Shown piece by piece: positions 47,263 to 59,200 of a stretch of 64,000 nt of DNA (its first letter is position 1; each line of letters starts with the position of its first letter). The notes beneath the pieces are model-generated. The model was not told where the DNA came from. It saw only the letters and a program-made list of their open reading frames with translations, and ran no database searches. This DNA is from Macrolepiota albuminosa (taxonomy: Eukaryota > Basidiomycota > Agaricomycetes > Agaricales > Agaricaceae), in the NCBI GenBank assembly GCA_027475525.1, contig JAMWFC010000077.1, positions 868,001 through 932,000 on the forward strand. The letters run 5' to 3'. The translations under genes were made by a program, and so were the position numbers.

Positions 47263-47873
47263 CTATATTAGGTCAACACTGAAAACATTTGTCTTTTTCC
47301 ACATGTTTGAGCATACTAACACCTTATATACCTGAACTACAAATGTAATATACCTACTCAGGTTGTTTTATAAAAAAAAAAACTCTGTCTTTACTGTTAA
47401 AATTAGTGAGAAAAGCAAAAAAAAATTACCCTATAAGGAAGATTATTGGTCAGCATCAGTCATTTACTCAATTTTCCCAGATGTCATCACATTATATAGA
47501 GACAAGCTACAATTCATGCCTTCAGCACAAATTTCGTAGCTCATCGAGGGCTTCACCTTCAAACACCTCCAACTAAGCCTCTACTCTAACCTCACTTCAT
47601 TCAAGTGAGGCTCTAAATATGTATAAGTAACTTAGCCTCCATCTCAACCTCACTTTGTTTAGTTAGGAGCTCCACATATGTATATCAGTAACTTAGCTTC
47701 TATCATGATTTTACTTTCATTATGCCTTACTAATTCTAGCATATGTTGTTAATAGAGAGTTTTACATTTATCAAGAAATTATGCTACAATTCCAAGTTAT
47801 ATATATTATATTAGTACAGTATCAACAAATATCAAATTAGATGCTAAAATTCAAAAGTTAGTAATAAGTAGTC
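47263..47873. other. Right flank of the E3 nest, AT-rich repeat remnant
   Basis: Non-coding. It holds a poly-A run (about 47371), the diverged partner of the repeat at 19345 and a further AACCTCACTT-type repeat (47580 and 47650). No gene was recognised. Confidence 0.5.
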
Positions 47874-48039
47874 TGTTGGGAAGGATCACGAATGTGTCAA
47901 GCACACATGATCAGTAACGAGATAATGAGAAGCAGGATGCAGATATACCTCAGTCGTTGTTACACTGACTGAGGTATGTTGGACTTTTATACAATAGTTA
48001 TCACATATGCTAACAGCATACAACAGTCTGTATCAAACA
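47874..48039 (+). repeat. 5' LTR of E6
   Basis: 166 bp. It contains a CTCAGTCGTTGTTACACTGACTGAG inverted repeat and is followed by GGTTATGGGTCC, a possible primer site. Confidence 0.85.
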
Positions 48040-48125
48040 GGTTATGGGTCCTGAGCCACTCAGAATAGTAAACAACTCACTAAAAAAACTAGTAACTGAA
48101 TTGAAATCAAAAACTAAGCAAGATA

Positions 48126-49384
48126 TTGCAGAATCCATCATTGTTCTTGCTACCGACAGAGGAGAAGTTCAATGGGTCAAACTGGGTCACTTTTAAGACT
48201 GTTATTACCAAAGCAGCATGTGGACGGAAGTTGTTGGAGTACCTGAACGGCACAATAACAAACTCCACAGAGAGTATAGGAAAAGCAGAAAACAAGTCTG
48301 GAGGTGCAGAGACAAGATGGTGGGGAGCTCTCAACTCCACATCTGAGGAATGGACCCAACGCAATGCATATGCATGCAGTATGATCATCTTAAACATTAT
48401 AAATCTGATAGGCACTGGAGCGAACATAAAAGGATCAGCTGCGGACACATGGACTTCACTCACCATCATACATGATGCAAAATCCAATCTAGGATTAATA
48501 CACACCAAAGAAGAACTGAACATGATTAAGTACACAGATAGATCCAATATCAAGTCACACTTTAGAGCAATGTGTACCATATGGTCAAAAGCAAACAATC
48601 AGGAGGCAGGGATTACAGATGAACGGTTTAGGATGTACATTATTAAATCTATACCAAGCTCTTGGGCAGTGGTGATCGGTGCATTGATGACAGAAGATAA
48701 GTCAGCAAAAGTAATATCAAGACTCACTATGCATGCCCTGTTGCTCCATGGACCAAATGCAATAGCCCCATCAAAATTGGTTCAAGCATTGTCAATGCAA
48801 ACAGGCAGACAACAAGGGGATAAAGATAAGACAATGTGCAAAAACTGTAAGCAAACAGGACATAAGGGTGGTGGATTAGAAGGACAGTTTCCCGACTGGT
48901 AGAAGAAGAACAATAAGAACGCTCAAAGTGCGACCACAACAGCGATGACAACATCTCAGCCAAACCTCACACCTAACGCTGCAACAAATACAAATGGGTT
49001 ACCACAGGCCAACATAACAGTGGTATCAGCTAGCAATGTGAACAATAGTCAATGTCTGGCATTTGCAGCAACTGCTGCATCAGAGTCAGAAGTGGCACAA
49101 AATGTTACCACATATGCTAATTCCACAGTGAGTCGTCACTTCTTTATAAATAAAGCAGATTTCATAACGTATAGCACACCATCAATTGGGGATATGATAG
49201 GATTGACTGCAAAAGGAGCTAAATTTAAAATACACAGCTGTGGAAAGGTTTGGAAATGGGTTCAGTATAATAGCAAGGTAATTGAGCTCACATTCAATAA
49301 TGCATTACACACACCAGACTTAACCTATAATCTGATATTTGTAGGATCCCTGGTACAAAAAGAAGTAAGAATAGACATTGGTGG
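48126..49384 (+). pseudogene. E6 gag and protease region
   Basis: The gag frame starts MQNPSLFLLPTEEKFNGSNW, the usual copia gag opening. It is open for 258 codons to TAG at 48900. The zinc knuckle CKNCKQTGHKGGGLEGQFPDW lacks the last Cys segment, apparently an internal deletion. After the stop the frame goes on to a protease-like NSTVSRHFFINKADF, where the usual DSG(A/C) Asp is Asn. It then reads VGSLVQKEVRIDIGG up to the solo LTR. Confidence 0.82.
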
Positions 49385-50537
49385 TGATGAGCTCCCATTA
49401 TAGATAACCACGGAGAGCGCCAACACAAGCATCTCACATTGGCACACTGGGACCACCAGGAGCGGCACGTCTTAGCGCTCCAGGGGCTAATTTTTGCATA
49501 TTTTTATGTTAATAACTCGCAGCTGGAGCCTCTAATTACTCCAGGACCACTCTTTATGGCACCATCTATTCTTAGCACTCCTCTTGACACCTTGCCGCAC
49601 CTTGCCACTCACCCTTCAGGGCCATACACGGACACAGACACTTGGCACCCATGATGCTCTTAGCCGGTGGCAGTAGGAATGATGAAGTATTTTATGACAG
49701 ACAGCTTGGAGTTTCACCTTAGCACCTGACGTCGCTTAGCTTCTTGCCGACTCAGACTGACAGCATGATTGTGGACTTCTTCACCATATAGTTTAATTCA
49801 GGGCATTTACTTACATATAAATACTTACTTTTTGTTAGTAGTACATCATCAATTTGGCAGTAGGGATTGTATCCCAACATTTTGGTCACCCTACGCAACA
49901 GACTACCTTTTTGTTGACCGTGTCGGCAAGGGGACTCTGCTTTAGTTCTCTCTCACCCTTTCTGTCTGCAATCTCTTAGTGTCTTGCAACTACGGCAAGG
50001 CATTTGCGCTTAGATCTGCTAAGCAATCTCGTCATTTTATCATCTCTTTTAGGTGCTAACACTTAGCGCCTCTTAGTGACCCCTTTACAGTGTCTCTTAG
50101 CGCCTTTCCTTGGCAACTCTCTCTCGCGCTTGCTAACACTTAGCGCCTCTTAGTGACCCCTTTACAGTGTCTCTTAGCGCCTTTCCTTGGCAACTCTCTC
50201 TCGCGCTCCTTAGCGCCTTTCCTTGGCGACTCTCTCTCTCGCGCTCCTTAGCGCCTTTCCTTGGCGACTCTCTCCCGCGCTCCTTAGCGCCTTTCCTTGG
50301 CGACTCTTTCCCGCGCCTCTTAGCACCTTTCATTGGTGATTTTTAGCATACTCTTGCCGCATTTTTGGGCCTTAAATAAGCGCCAATCTCCCCTTTTCCT
50401 TACCACCAACCTCTTGCCTACTGTGCGTTCTCTGGGACCTGTCCGGGACTCTCTCCCATACTTAGCACGTCCAAAGCTATATTGACTAAGTAGCTGTACT
50501 AGTGATAGTGCACCTTAGCGCAATTTGGGCGTCATCA
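49385..50537 (+). mobile_element. Solo LTR of the third gypsy family in E6
   Basis: Ends TGATGAGC and GCGTCATCA, with TSD GTGG at 49381-49384 and 50538-50541. Its removal joins IDIGG to HGATLFAMDG in frame. Its right 100-150 bases resemble the reverse complement of the copies at 26048 and 28813 (CCCGGACAGGTCCCAGAGAACGC on minus). It contains GCGCCTTTCCTTGGCGACTC-type short repeats and one 77-bp duplication. Confidence 0.8.
50054..50207. repeat. Exact 77-bp tandem duplication in the solo LTR
   Basis: Bases 50054-50130 and 50131-50207 are identical and adjacent. It is followed by a natural, imperfect short repeat array (to about 50340). Confidence 0.95.
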
Positions 50538-53476
50538 GTGGACATGGGGCAACCCTTTTTGCGATGGATGGGATGCCATTCTTACACTGTCCAATTAACA
50601 GAACAATGTTCATGGTTGAGTTTGTAGCCCCACTGCTGACAGCTATGGCAACAATGTTGTTACACCATCTGGTTGATTTCAAGGCCTGGCATCAACAGTT
50701 AGGACATGTGGGGAAGAGTACATTATGAAAGATGAATCGCAAGAAGGTGGTTGATGGTTTAGAGATAATAAGGACATCAGTGATGGGGAAATGTGAAGAC
50801 TGCATAATGGGAAAACATGCATGATGACCTTTCAATGCTATCATTGAACCTGAATATACACCATACGAGCATGTGGCTTTTGATATATGGGGACCTGCAC
50901 AAGTTTTAACGACTGGCAGTAAAGCTCTCATGCTTGTTGTCATTGACCAAGGAGGAGCAGAATGCAATGCATGGTATCTCTTACACAAGACAAAAGAAGT
51001 GATGGTGAGATGCCTAGAGATTTTTAATAAGCGTGTAGAAACACAAACTGGGTATAAAATCAAATTTGTAAGAACAGATGGCAGAACAGAGTTTGTGAAT
51101 GAGTTATGGAGCATGTACTGTAGAAAACAAGGTATAATTCATGAGACGACCCCACCACACTCATTGGCAGCCAACGGAGTTGTTGAGAGAAGAGACAGGA
51201 CAATCCTTGACTTAGCCCAGAGCATGCTGCATGACTCACAGCTCCCTGCCCACTACTGGGAAGAGGCCACATCAACCGCCATATATATACTCAACATGAT
51301 CCCAAGCTCTAGGCACCCAGACAAGACACCTCTCAAAATAAGAACCAGGAAAAGGCCTAACATCTCGCATCTATGATCATTCAGGTGTATGGCATATGCA
51401 AAGGTGCCAAAGACAGAAGGCAGAAGTAAACTCAAAGTCTGGTCAGTGAAAGCCGTTCTGGTCAGATACTTTGGAGTAGGAGACTACAAGTTACTCGAAC
51501 AACCTACTGGGCACATATTCTGATCCTGAGATGTCATTTTTGAGGAGGGGAGTGCGAATCGTACAACAAGGGATGAGCATCAGGATGAACCAGTAGACTT
51601 GATGGATGTGTTAGGAGTAAATATCAGGCCAACACTTGCTGATAGCATGAATGATGGTGACACTACTATTCCAAGACTATTGTTGACTATAATCACTAGA
51701 GGGAAGAATAATCAGCCAACAGAACTGAGGAGATCAGCACAACTCACTGCCAAGGTCATGCATGATCCTGAAAAAAATCATAGTGACATGTCAGAGAGCA
51801 ACTCGTCCAATCTGAAGAGTGAAGAAGAGACTTTCTGAGCTATCCCAGGCACACTGTCAACCACAGTCACAGAAATGGATGAGACATGGGTTCCAAAATT
51901 GTATTCAGAGGCGATGAAAAGACCAGACCTCTGGTGAGGATCAATGGATGAGGAGATACGATGTATGCATGACCGTAAAGTTTGTAGGCTGATTGAGCAA
52001 CCTGCTGGTGCAAGGACGATGAAGAATAGGTGGCCTTTCACTCTCAAGTACAATGCCAACAGAAAAATTATAGGATGTAAGGCATGGCTGGTGGCGAAAG
52101 AATTTTCTCAGATATTAGAAGTGGATTATTTTGCCACGTATGCATTGGTGGTCAAGTATGAATTGTTGCAAATCAGTCTTGCCATAGGCACAGTACTTGA
52201 TTAAAAGATATGGCAGATTGATTATACCAGTGCTTACTTGAATGCCTCTACACAAGTTCTGATATTGATGGAGCAACCTGAAGAATACGAGGTGCGACCA
52301 AGTGACATTTTTCAAGTTGACATCAACATGGGCGTACGAGTTTGGGGGAGTATAGATGATATGAATAATGAAAAGAGTTGAGTATCCTTAGTGGACAAGG
52401 CCATATATGGTACAATGGATGGAGCCAACAATTTGTAGCATGCGCTCGACAAAGATATGAAAAGACTAGGATACATTCAGTCTAAAGCAGATTAATCAGT
52501 GCGATCACACAACAGAGGCAGAGAGATTACCATCACAAGCACATATGTATACTAATGACACATCAGGAATGTCTTTGTCAAAGGAGGAAGCAATATGGGC
52601 GAGGAGAGAGTTGGGGGAGAAATATGAAATTAAAGACTTGGGAGACATTATATTTGTTCTTGGGATATGGGTTACATGAGATAGAGCAACACAATCAATT
52701 ACACTGGATCAAGAAGAATATTTGAAATGTATTCTGGAAAAATACAGAATGGCTGAATGCACACCAAAGTATATGCTGTTACTACCAGAGTTGACCCTCA
52801 GCTGATCCCAAGCACCAGCCACCAACAAGGAACGAGAATATATGAACAATAAACTATATAAAGAGATACTCAGCTCACTAATATATGCCCAAGTGGGCAC
52901 ATGGCCAGATATAGCATATGCTATAACATTGCTGAGTCGATTCATGTCAAATTCAAGAAAGCCACACTAGTTAGCACTGCAGCACGTAATGCAATACATC
53001 AAAGCAACGTTACACTACTGAGTACAATATGGGGGACTGAGCTACCAAGATTATATTCTGCAAGGATACTATGACTCTGATTTTGCAGCTGATGTAGATA
53101 CCTGCAAATCAATATCTGATGGAGTGTACCTACAAGCTGGAGGACCCACAAGCTGGAGCTTGAAGTTCCAGGATACAGTATTGACTTTGACCACAGAAGC
53201 AGAGTACATTGCATTAGGAAGAGCAGCCAAACAGATGCAGTGGATGTACGTGGCCTTAGCCAAAATAGGAATGGCTGTTCCTAACCCAGGAGAGTTGAAG
53301 GGTGACAATAACGGTTTCATAGCAATCACAGAGAATAAGCAAAACCACAACCGAGTCAAACATATCGACATTCAACACCATTTCATCAGGCATTGTGTTG
53401 AAGAAGAGAAAATATCAATTACATATGTATTGAGTGAAGACAACCTGGCGGACTTGTTTACCAAGCTGTTACCCTG
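50538..53476 (+). pseudogene. E6 integrase, reverse transcriptase and RNase H, decayed
   Basis: Integrase: AWHQQLGHVGKSTL (HHCC start), CEDCIMGK, then FDIWGPAQV, RTDGRTEF and AANGVVERRDRTILD, giving D, D and E. The RT part (from about 51930, DEEIRCMHDRKVCRLIEQP, then YTSAYLNAS near 52225) is full of stops. RNase H SDFAADVDTCKSISDGVYLQ and the end VLSEDNLADLFTKLLP (stop at 53475) are well kept. Confidence 0.87.
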
Positions 53477-53544
53477 ACCTCAACACGCTAAGCTTTGTAC
53501 AGCCCTTTGGCTGTTCGAGGCTTGACGCATATGATGAGTCAAAG

Positions 53545-53710
53545 TGTTGGGGAGGATCATGAATGCATCAAGCACACATAATCAGTAATGAGATAATGGG
53601 GAGCGGGATGCGGATATACCTCAGTCATTGTTACACCGACTGAGGTATGTTGGATTTTTGTACAATAGTTATCACGTATACTGACAGCATACAACAGTCT
53701 GTATCAAACA
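53545..53710 (+). repeat. 3' LTR of E6
   Basis: 166 bp, matching 47874-48039 with scattered transitions. Confidence 0.85.
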
Positions 53711-53829
53711 AGTAGATTACAATATAGTTGTTGTTACACCAACTGAGTCTGTATCAAACATAGTCAATTAACAATCACACTTACATTTGTAAACCATTGA
53801 GAATTTCTTGATATATAATATTTGCAGTT

Positions 53830-54876
53830 GTTTTTGATGTATTTTCTTCTGACAAAATAACCTTGATAGGAGGATTGCCTTTGTGGGCATGACTCTCTCT
53901 GACACAAAACAGCCATTTGCTTTGAACTTTCTGGGCTCCTATGCCCTGCTCTATGGGCATTCTGGAATGTCCAATGTGTGGATTAGTCTGGCCATGGACC
54001 ACACTATGCACATCTACTGGCATAGCCTATTCAGATTTGCACTTGTTCACACTATTTGTGCCAGCCACCTGCACAAGTTCACAGTGCATAGGCATCTGGC
54101 ATATGTATTTGTGTGGCCAGGCCTCTACAAAGAGGCCATTGCCAACTATAAGGCAGCTACAGAGCAGCCATTTGTATACCTCCAATTTTGAGACCTAAAT
54201 TTTAAGGCTTGGCCTATTGACATCCTGGAGGAATCCTTCTCCATTTTCATCACTTTAGATGTGTTACATGTCCTTATTTACAACCAGATTCTAGTCAGCT
54301 AGGCTGACCATGTGTATACTTATAGGGTTACTTTTTTGGCCTACATATTCTTACCAACCACCAGCTGTAGCAAGAAGCTGCAGTGATTGATGATAAGAAG
54401 CTCCAATGTTTTGACTAGTATGGAACTCCCTCTTCTCTTGCTGAGTGGGATAGGTGGCATGAGGCCATTATTGGTGACCATCAATGCCTGCTGCTGCAGC
54501 AGCAGGATAATTATCACAGTTTCAATGATGCATTCTGAAATGGAATGTATCTCCTCATTGGACAAGATCCTCATGCCCGTGAACTGTGGACATGCTACTA
54601 TGCATCTAATAATAAGGCTTTTCTCAAGTCTGATGAACCTATGATGAGTCACACTGTCTCTGCTATGAGACTATGACAATTCTCTATCTTAGGCAGGACT
54701 ATCAGACATCTTTAACAAGCCCACACTTAAGGATAAACTCCTTGACTTTGACATGGACAATGTAACTGCTGATTCATTCTAGGAGCCTGGGAACTCTTCT
54801 CTAGCCCCCATTTCCAACTTACCAACAGCCTGACCATTGTAATACTTTGAGACTGTAATTGAATCTAATTGGAAGG
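53830..54876 (+). pseudogene. 3' fragment of an E2-like element, extra ORF remnant
   Basis: From about 53850 the sequence matches the last third of the extra ORF of E2: QPFALNFLGSYALLYGHSG, then LAYVFVWPGLYKEAIANYK. It is recognisable to about 54830, with stops and small indels. The left border is not exact; no gag or pol of this copy is seen in the window. It proves that the extra ORF is a regular part of this element family. Confidence 0.75.
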
Positions 54877-55101
54877 TGTATAGTGTAGAGCGCTAGATGG
54901 CCATGGCTACATAGCTTATAGTTAGTAGTATCATCAATTATATTAAATATAATTTAATATTTACATAAATATGAATAATTACTTAGTTGCTGCTTATTAA
55001 GCAGCTTATTTTTGTATTTATCTACATAATCAATAGGCCAGACTGGTCTGATTTTGTATAGTGTGAACTATTAAGCTTTCACAACCAATAACTTTGTTAC
55101 A
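54877..55101 (+). repeat. 3' LTR of the E2-like fragment
   Basis: 225 bp, TGTATAGTG...TTTGTTACA. Clearly related to the E2 LTRs (shared TTGCTGCTTATTAAGCAGC region) but diverged. Confidence 0.82.
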
Positions 55102-56208
55102 GGTAGGGAGGCAAGTAGGCAGGTGTCTAGGAGCAGCTAAAACAATAGAGGCACTCTTCCAGAGCAGGCACAGGACAGAGATCTTGGTAAAATCAGAAAA
55201 GGATGGAGGGCAGCTCTATATGGTGGTAATCTGGTGCAATTGGCAATTGTGACAAGGTAGATGGGCAATTCTAATGAGCAGAGAAATGATATGATTTCTT
55301 TGCTCAGTATAGGCCCATAACCTGTTAGAATCTAACCAGTCTGTCATGGTTATACTTAGTGAGTAACACATAAGTTAATTCCTCAGAACGTGTCAACAAA
55401 TTGTATTGATGAATACCTAGTGAGTAACATGTAAGTTAATCCTAGATATTATAGTCAGTGATCTATGTGTATGTACAAGAGTAAGTAATGCATACCCTCA
55501 GAACATGTCAATGAACTGAGGATACTGGATGTCTGTAGTACATTTAATATAGCTATGTGTAGACAAAGCAGTCTAGTGGCCAGGTGTGGCCTTTGTGTTG
55601 TGATGTGGTACCCCATCACAATATCACATTGTTCCAACACTTATATACTATGAAAATAACAACATACCTTGACAAATATGTGGACTTCATTTAAACTTCA
55701 CCTAAGATCTGAAAAAACCAAAGAGAGTGTAAAGTGCTTGTTTTTTCTACAAATATTCATTCAATCTAATAATAGATGTATTTGTTATATTATCACAAAA
55801 TACAATATAGCAATCTCTTCACAACAACATATTTCTAACTTATCAACACACTTCCTTAGATCTCTAACCATGCTATTACTATATTCAAGGCACAACAGAG
55901 TTAATGATTATAGCAAGTCTCCTGGTGAGAAGGAGCATTATCTTCTATCTCACAATCTATCTTAATTTGCTCTCTCTCTAATTTTATTTTCTTCCTCATT
56001 TTCTTATATCTATGCAAATTATAGAATTTGAAGTAATAACATAAAATGATGTATTAAAATTGCACTATAGGCTAATGCATGTAATATGAGTTGCAAGTAA
56101 AGAAGCCTAGACTTGTATGCAGATTGAAACTACCCAACAAGCATATTAGGACTTGTCTTATCTCCTTTATTTTCCAGTACTGTAAGGAGTGCTGCTTGTT
56201 TTGAGCCT
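55102..56208. other. AT-rich intergenic region
   Basis: No gene recognised. A phrase around AGTGAGTAACA..AAGTTAAT and TCAGAACGTGTCAA recurs two or three times (55355-55510). The region is CpG-poor like the transposons beside it. Confidence 0.5.
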
Positions 56209-59200
56209 CTAAGCATCAGACATACTATCTGCAACTGTATTTGGTTTGGAATTTTCATTGCTTGGAGATGGTGAAGGTGTAGGAAGATGATTTGCTTTGT
56301 TTGATAAATTTAAAGTTAAGAACTCTAAATCTTCTAAAGATGTAACCAACTATTAGTTTTTTTTTTTTAGATTTTAGTTCTGCTTACCCTTTGTAGATAA
56401 TTGTTTTTCAACTATTCCTACTGCTGTATGTTTGAAAGCAACTTTGCACTCTGAATTAGGTGGGGCATGAAGAGGAGAGAGTACTTGTGGTTCAAAACTA
56501 AGTTTTTCAGCATTCCATTCTTTTGGAACTGCATCCACAAGCATTGGAGTAAACTGCTGAAGCCTCTTTCTGTCCAAGTCCTGTAAATTGCATTTCATTG
56601 AAACAAGATGAAAGAAATTCATATTTGCAGGAAGAAATGTGGACTTGGTTTTGTTGGTCTTGTGAAGCAGAAAATTGAAGAAGTTTTTTCTTTCTTGTTC
56701 CCAAAGAATGGCCACTTCAACTGTAACTGTTGGCCAAGGACCTAAAATAGATTTAGGCACAAATGATACACTTGGTGTCTGTTCAAATTGTCCTGGAGGG
56801 CCTGCATCTGGATTGGTCTGATATATCCATTGTATACCTTTGCATAAGCTGGTAGAATGATATGGATATGAATCAATCTTCCATGGATGCTCTATTCTTT
56901 GTTTGGTCTTCTTTAAGGCAAACCGTCTACCAATATGTGAGCTGGGGGTGGAGGAAATTGTTATTGATGCATCTGCAGCTTTAGACTGCTCTTCTTGAAC
57001 ATTGCTGACCTGATAACTAGGCAACTTTTCAGGTGACCAAGCAGGAGTTGCTGCAGGAGGAGATGTATATATTCTGGTCCTGCAAGAGCTTAGAGTGTAA
57101 TTTGTTGATATGGATGTAGGATGAAGCTTTGCTATGTTGACTTCAAGCAATGGACCTGTCCACAGGGAGGTGCCATCACCATTGATCTTAAATGACCATT
57201 AGTACAGTTACAAGCCAAAACATTAACAATTCCCTGTAACACTCACAGATGCATTAACATTGCAAGATACAGAAAAGGATTCCTGACCAAGACTGCTTTG
57301 AATGATAGATGAATAGTGGATCTCAAAAATCTTCCGAGTTGGAATAGGATCGTTGCTATCACTATTTCCACCTTCTGGATCTCCACCTCCACCTCCACCC
57401 CCATTTCCACCTCCACCTTCTGGATCTCCACCTCCACCCCCACCCCCATTTCCACCTTGTGAATCTCCACCTCCACTATTACTTCCAGTTTCATCTCCGT
57501 TTCTATTGTTTTTTTCACTGCTTCCATCTGGTCTCCCATTGTTTCCATCTCTTTCTCCACTTTCACCTTGACCTCCCAATTCACTGTCACTCTCATTTCC
57601 ATCTGTGTTTCCATGTTCACTTCCACTATATCCTCCACTGCTCTTAGAAACCATCTGATCCCCCCCTTGTGAGCTACTCAATCCAAAATCTTCACCATTA
57701 CTTGCTTCAACACCTGTTTCTGAGTTTGGCATCCAATCATCTGGAGTCAGCACAACTCCTGCAAAAGGAGATGCCAGTTCCGCCAATGAGATGCGTAATT
57801 CACTCGAGATTTGTCTATCCAGAACAATATATATCTCTTGTTCTGGATTTGGAAGACCAATTGTATTGATGTCAAACCCAGAATGAAGAGAAAAAGCCCC
57901 TGTATAGCCTGCGTCTGCAAGTGTTCGATGAACATGTGGTTTAATTCTCTCAGCCTGTGACTGGGCACTGTCAGGAGTATCATAGGATGTAGAAATCTCC
58001 CAGGGGTTGTCCTCCACAAGGAGTGGTGTTTGTGCTTCCGCGGGCGGCATGTCAAGTATATCTCTGTCAGCCCCCGCAAGTTGCTCCTCAACCGGTTGAT
58101 CCTGAGAACTAGAGACACCTAAGGTATCCAAAGATGAAAATTTGTTTTCCGACTCCGACAAAGAATGTGAAGGCATAGAGACAGGGGCCTTTGAGATGTT
58201 TGAAATGTGATCAATGGACTTTACAGAATCGCTCGATTTGTAGTGATATGCTGGAGACAAACCCCTACCGATTTTCGAGGTCACAGAGACAGGGGCCTTT
58301 GAGATGTTTGGAAAGCGACCAATGTCCTCGTCAATGGGCTTGAAAGCACCACTCAATCTCGATCTTTGGAGGTATTCTGGAAGAGAAAATCCATTGATTT
58401 TCGGAAACGTAGAGACGAAGGTATTTGACGTGTTCAGAATGCGATCAAGCTCCTTAACATCAATGAGCTTGACAGAACCACTCATTTCGCGGCGAAATTC
58501 AGGAGACGAATACCTATCGGTTTCCGGACGTTGTCGGGTATCGTCTGGGACTCTAGGTTCTAAGAATTTGACAATCTCAGCAGAAGATGGTGTATCAGTG
58601 GCAGAACGGCTCCAGCAGCGCTGTATGAATGACCATATCTCATCGGTCAGTCCCCATGCGCTCAGAGATAGGCTGGAAGCTTGCGGAAACACAGGGTGTT
58701 TGCTTCTTACAAGCTTTGATCTGAAATTATCGCCACTGAAGATTGAAGAAGGTTCTCGTGGATCATCCGAAAATATCTTTCTCTGTGTTAATAGCGACTT
58801 AGGACTGTGAAGGAAAGCATACCTTGAAACAAAGAAATCCATAATCCCACACATCCTTTAACATACCACTTGTTCCATTGTTCCATTGAAGATTTTTCTG
58901 TTCTAAACTTATTATTGGAGCAATGAGGCGTGGGGCTATTGATTGGAGGTCACGGGAGAAATCTCGGGTTTCAAAGCTAAAGCCTGTCAGACGTGCTCGG
59001 CCGGTACCATCAATGAGGACGTTTCTCTAAAGGATACTTCTCAGCACGAAGCGATTTTTAAATGATGAATCGCGTACACTTTGCAAGTTCTTGTGTATGA
59101 CGTTGTTCTGATGCAGATACAAAAGGCCATTAGCCACGTCATTCGCCTGGACGATTGGTCACATAGGTATAACAAGGATGGCATGCAGTGACAGGGACTG

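Larger units (their letters stand above)
47874..53710 (+). mobile_element. Ty1/copia element (E6), decayed
   Basis: Two 166-bp LTRs (47874-48039 and 53545-53710), TGTTGGG...TATCAAACA. The sequence AGTAG occurs at 47867-47871 and 53711-53715, but two bases separate the left one from the LTR, so the TSD is uncertain. Copia order is seen: gag, protease, integrase, reverse transcriptase, RNase H. A solo LTR of 1153 bp (49385-50537) interrupts it before the integrase. Stops and frameshifts are many, most in the RT part. Confidence 0.9.

Noticed and set aside
50133..50333. Minus-strand Arg/Lys/Gly repeat ORF
   Set aside because: It arises from the short tandem repeats and the 77-bp duplication inside a solo LTR.
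57243..57660. Plus-strand Pro-rich and minus-strand Met/Val/Glu-rich ORFs
   Set aside because: Both are frame shadows of the Gly/Asp/Ser-rich tail of the pseudokinase gene.
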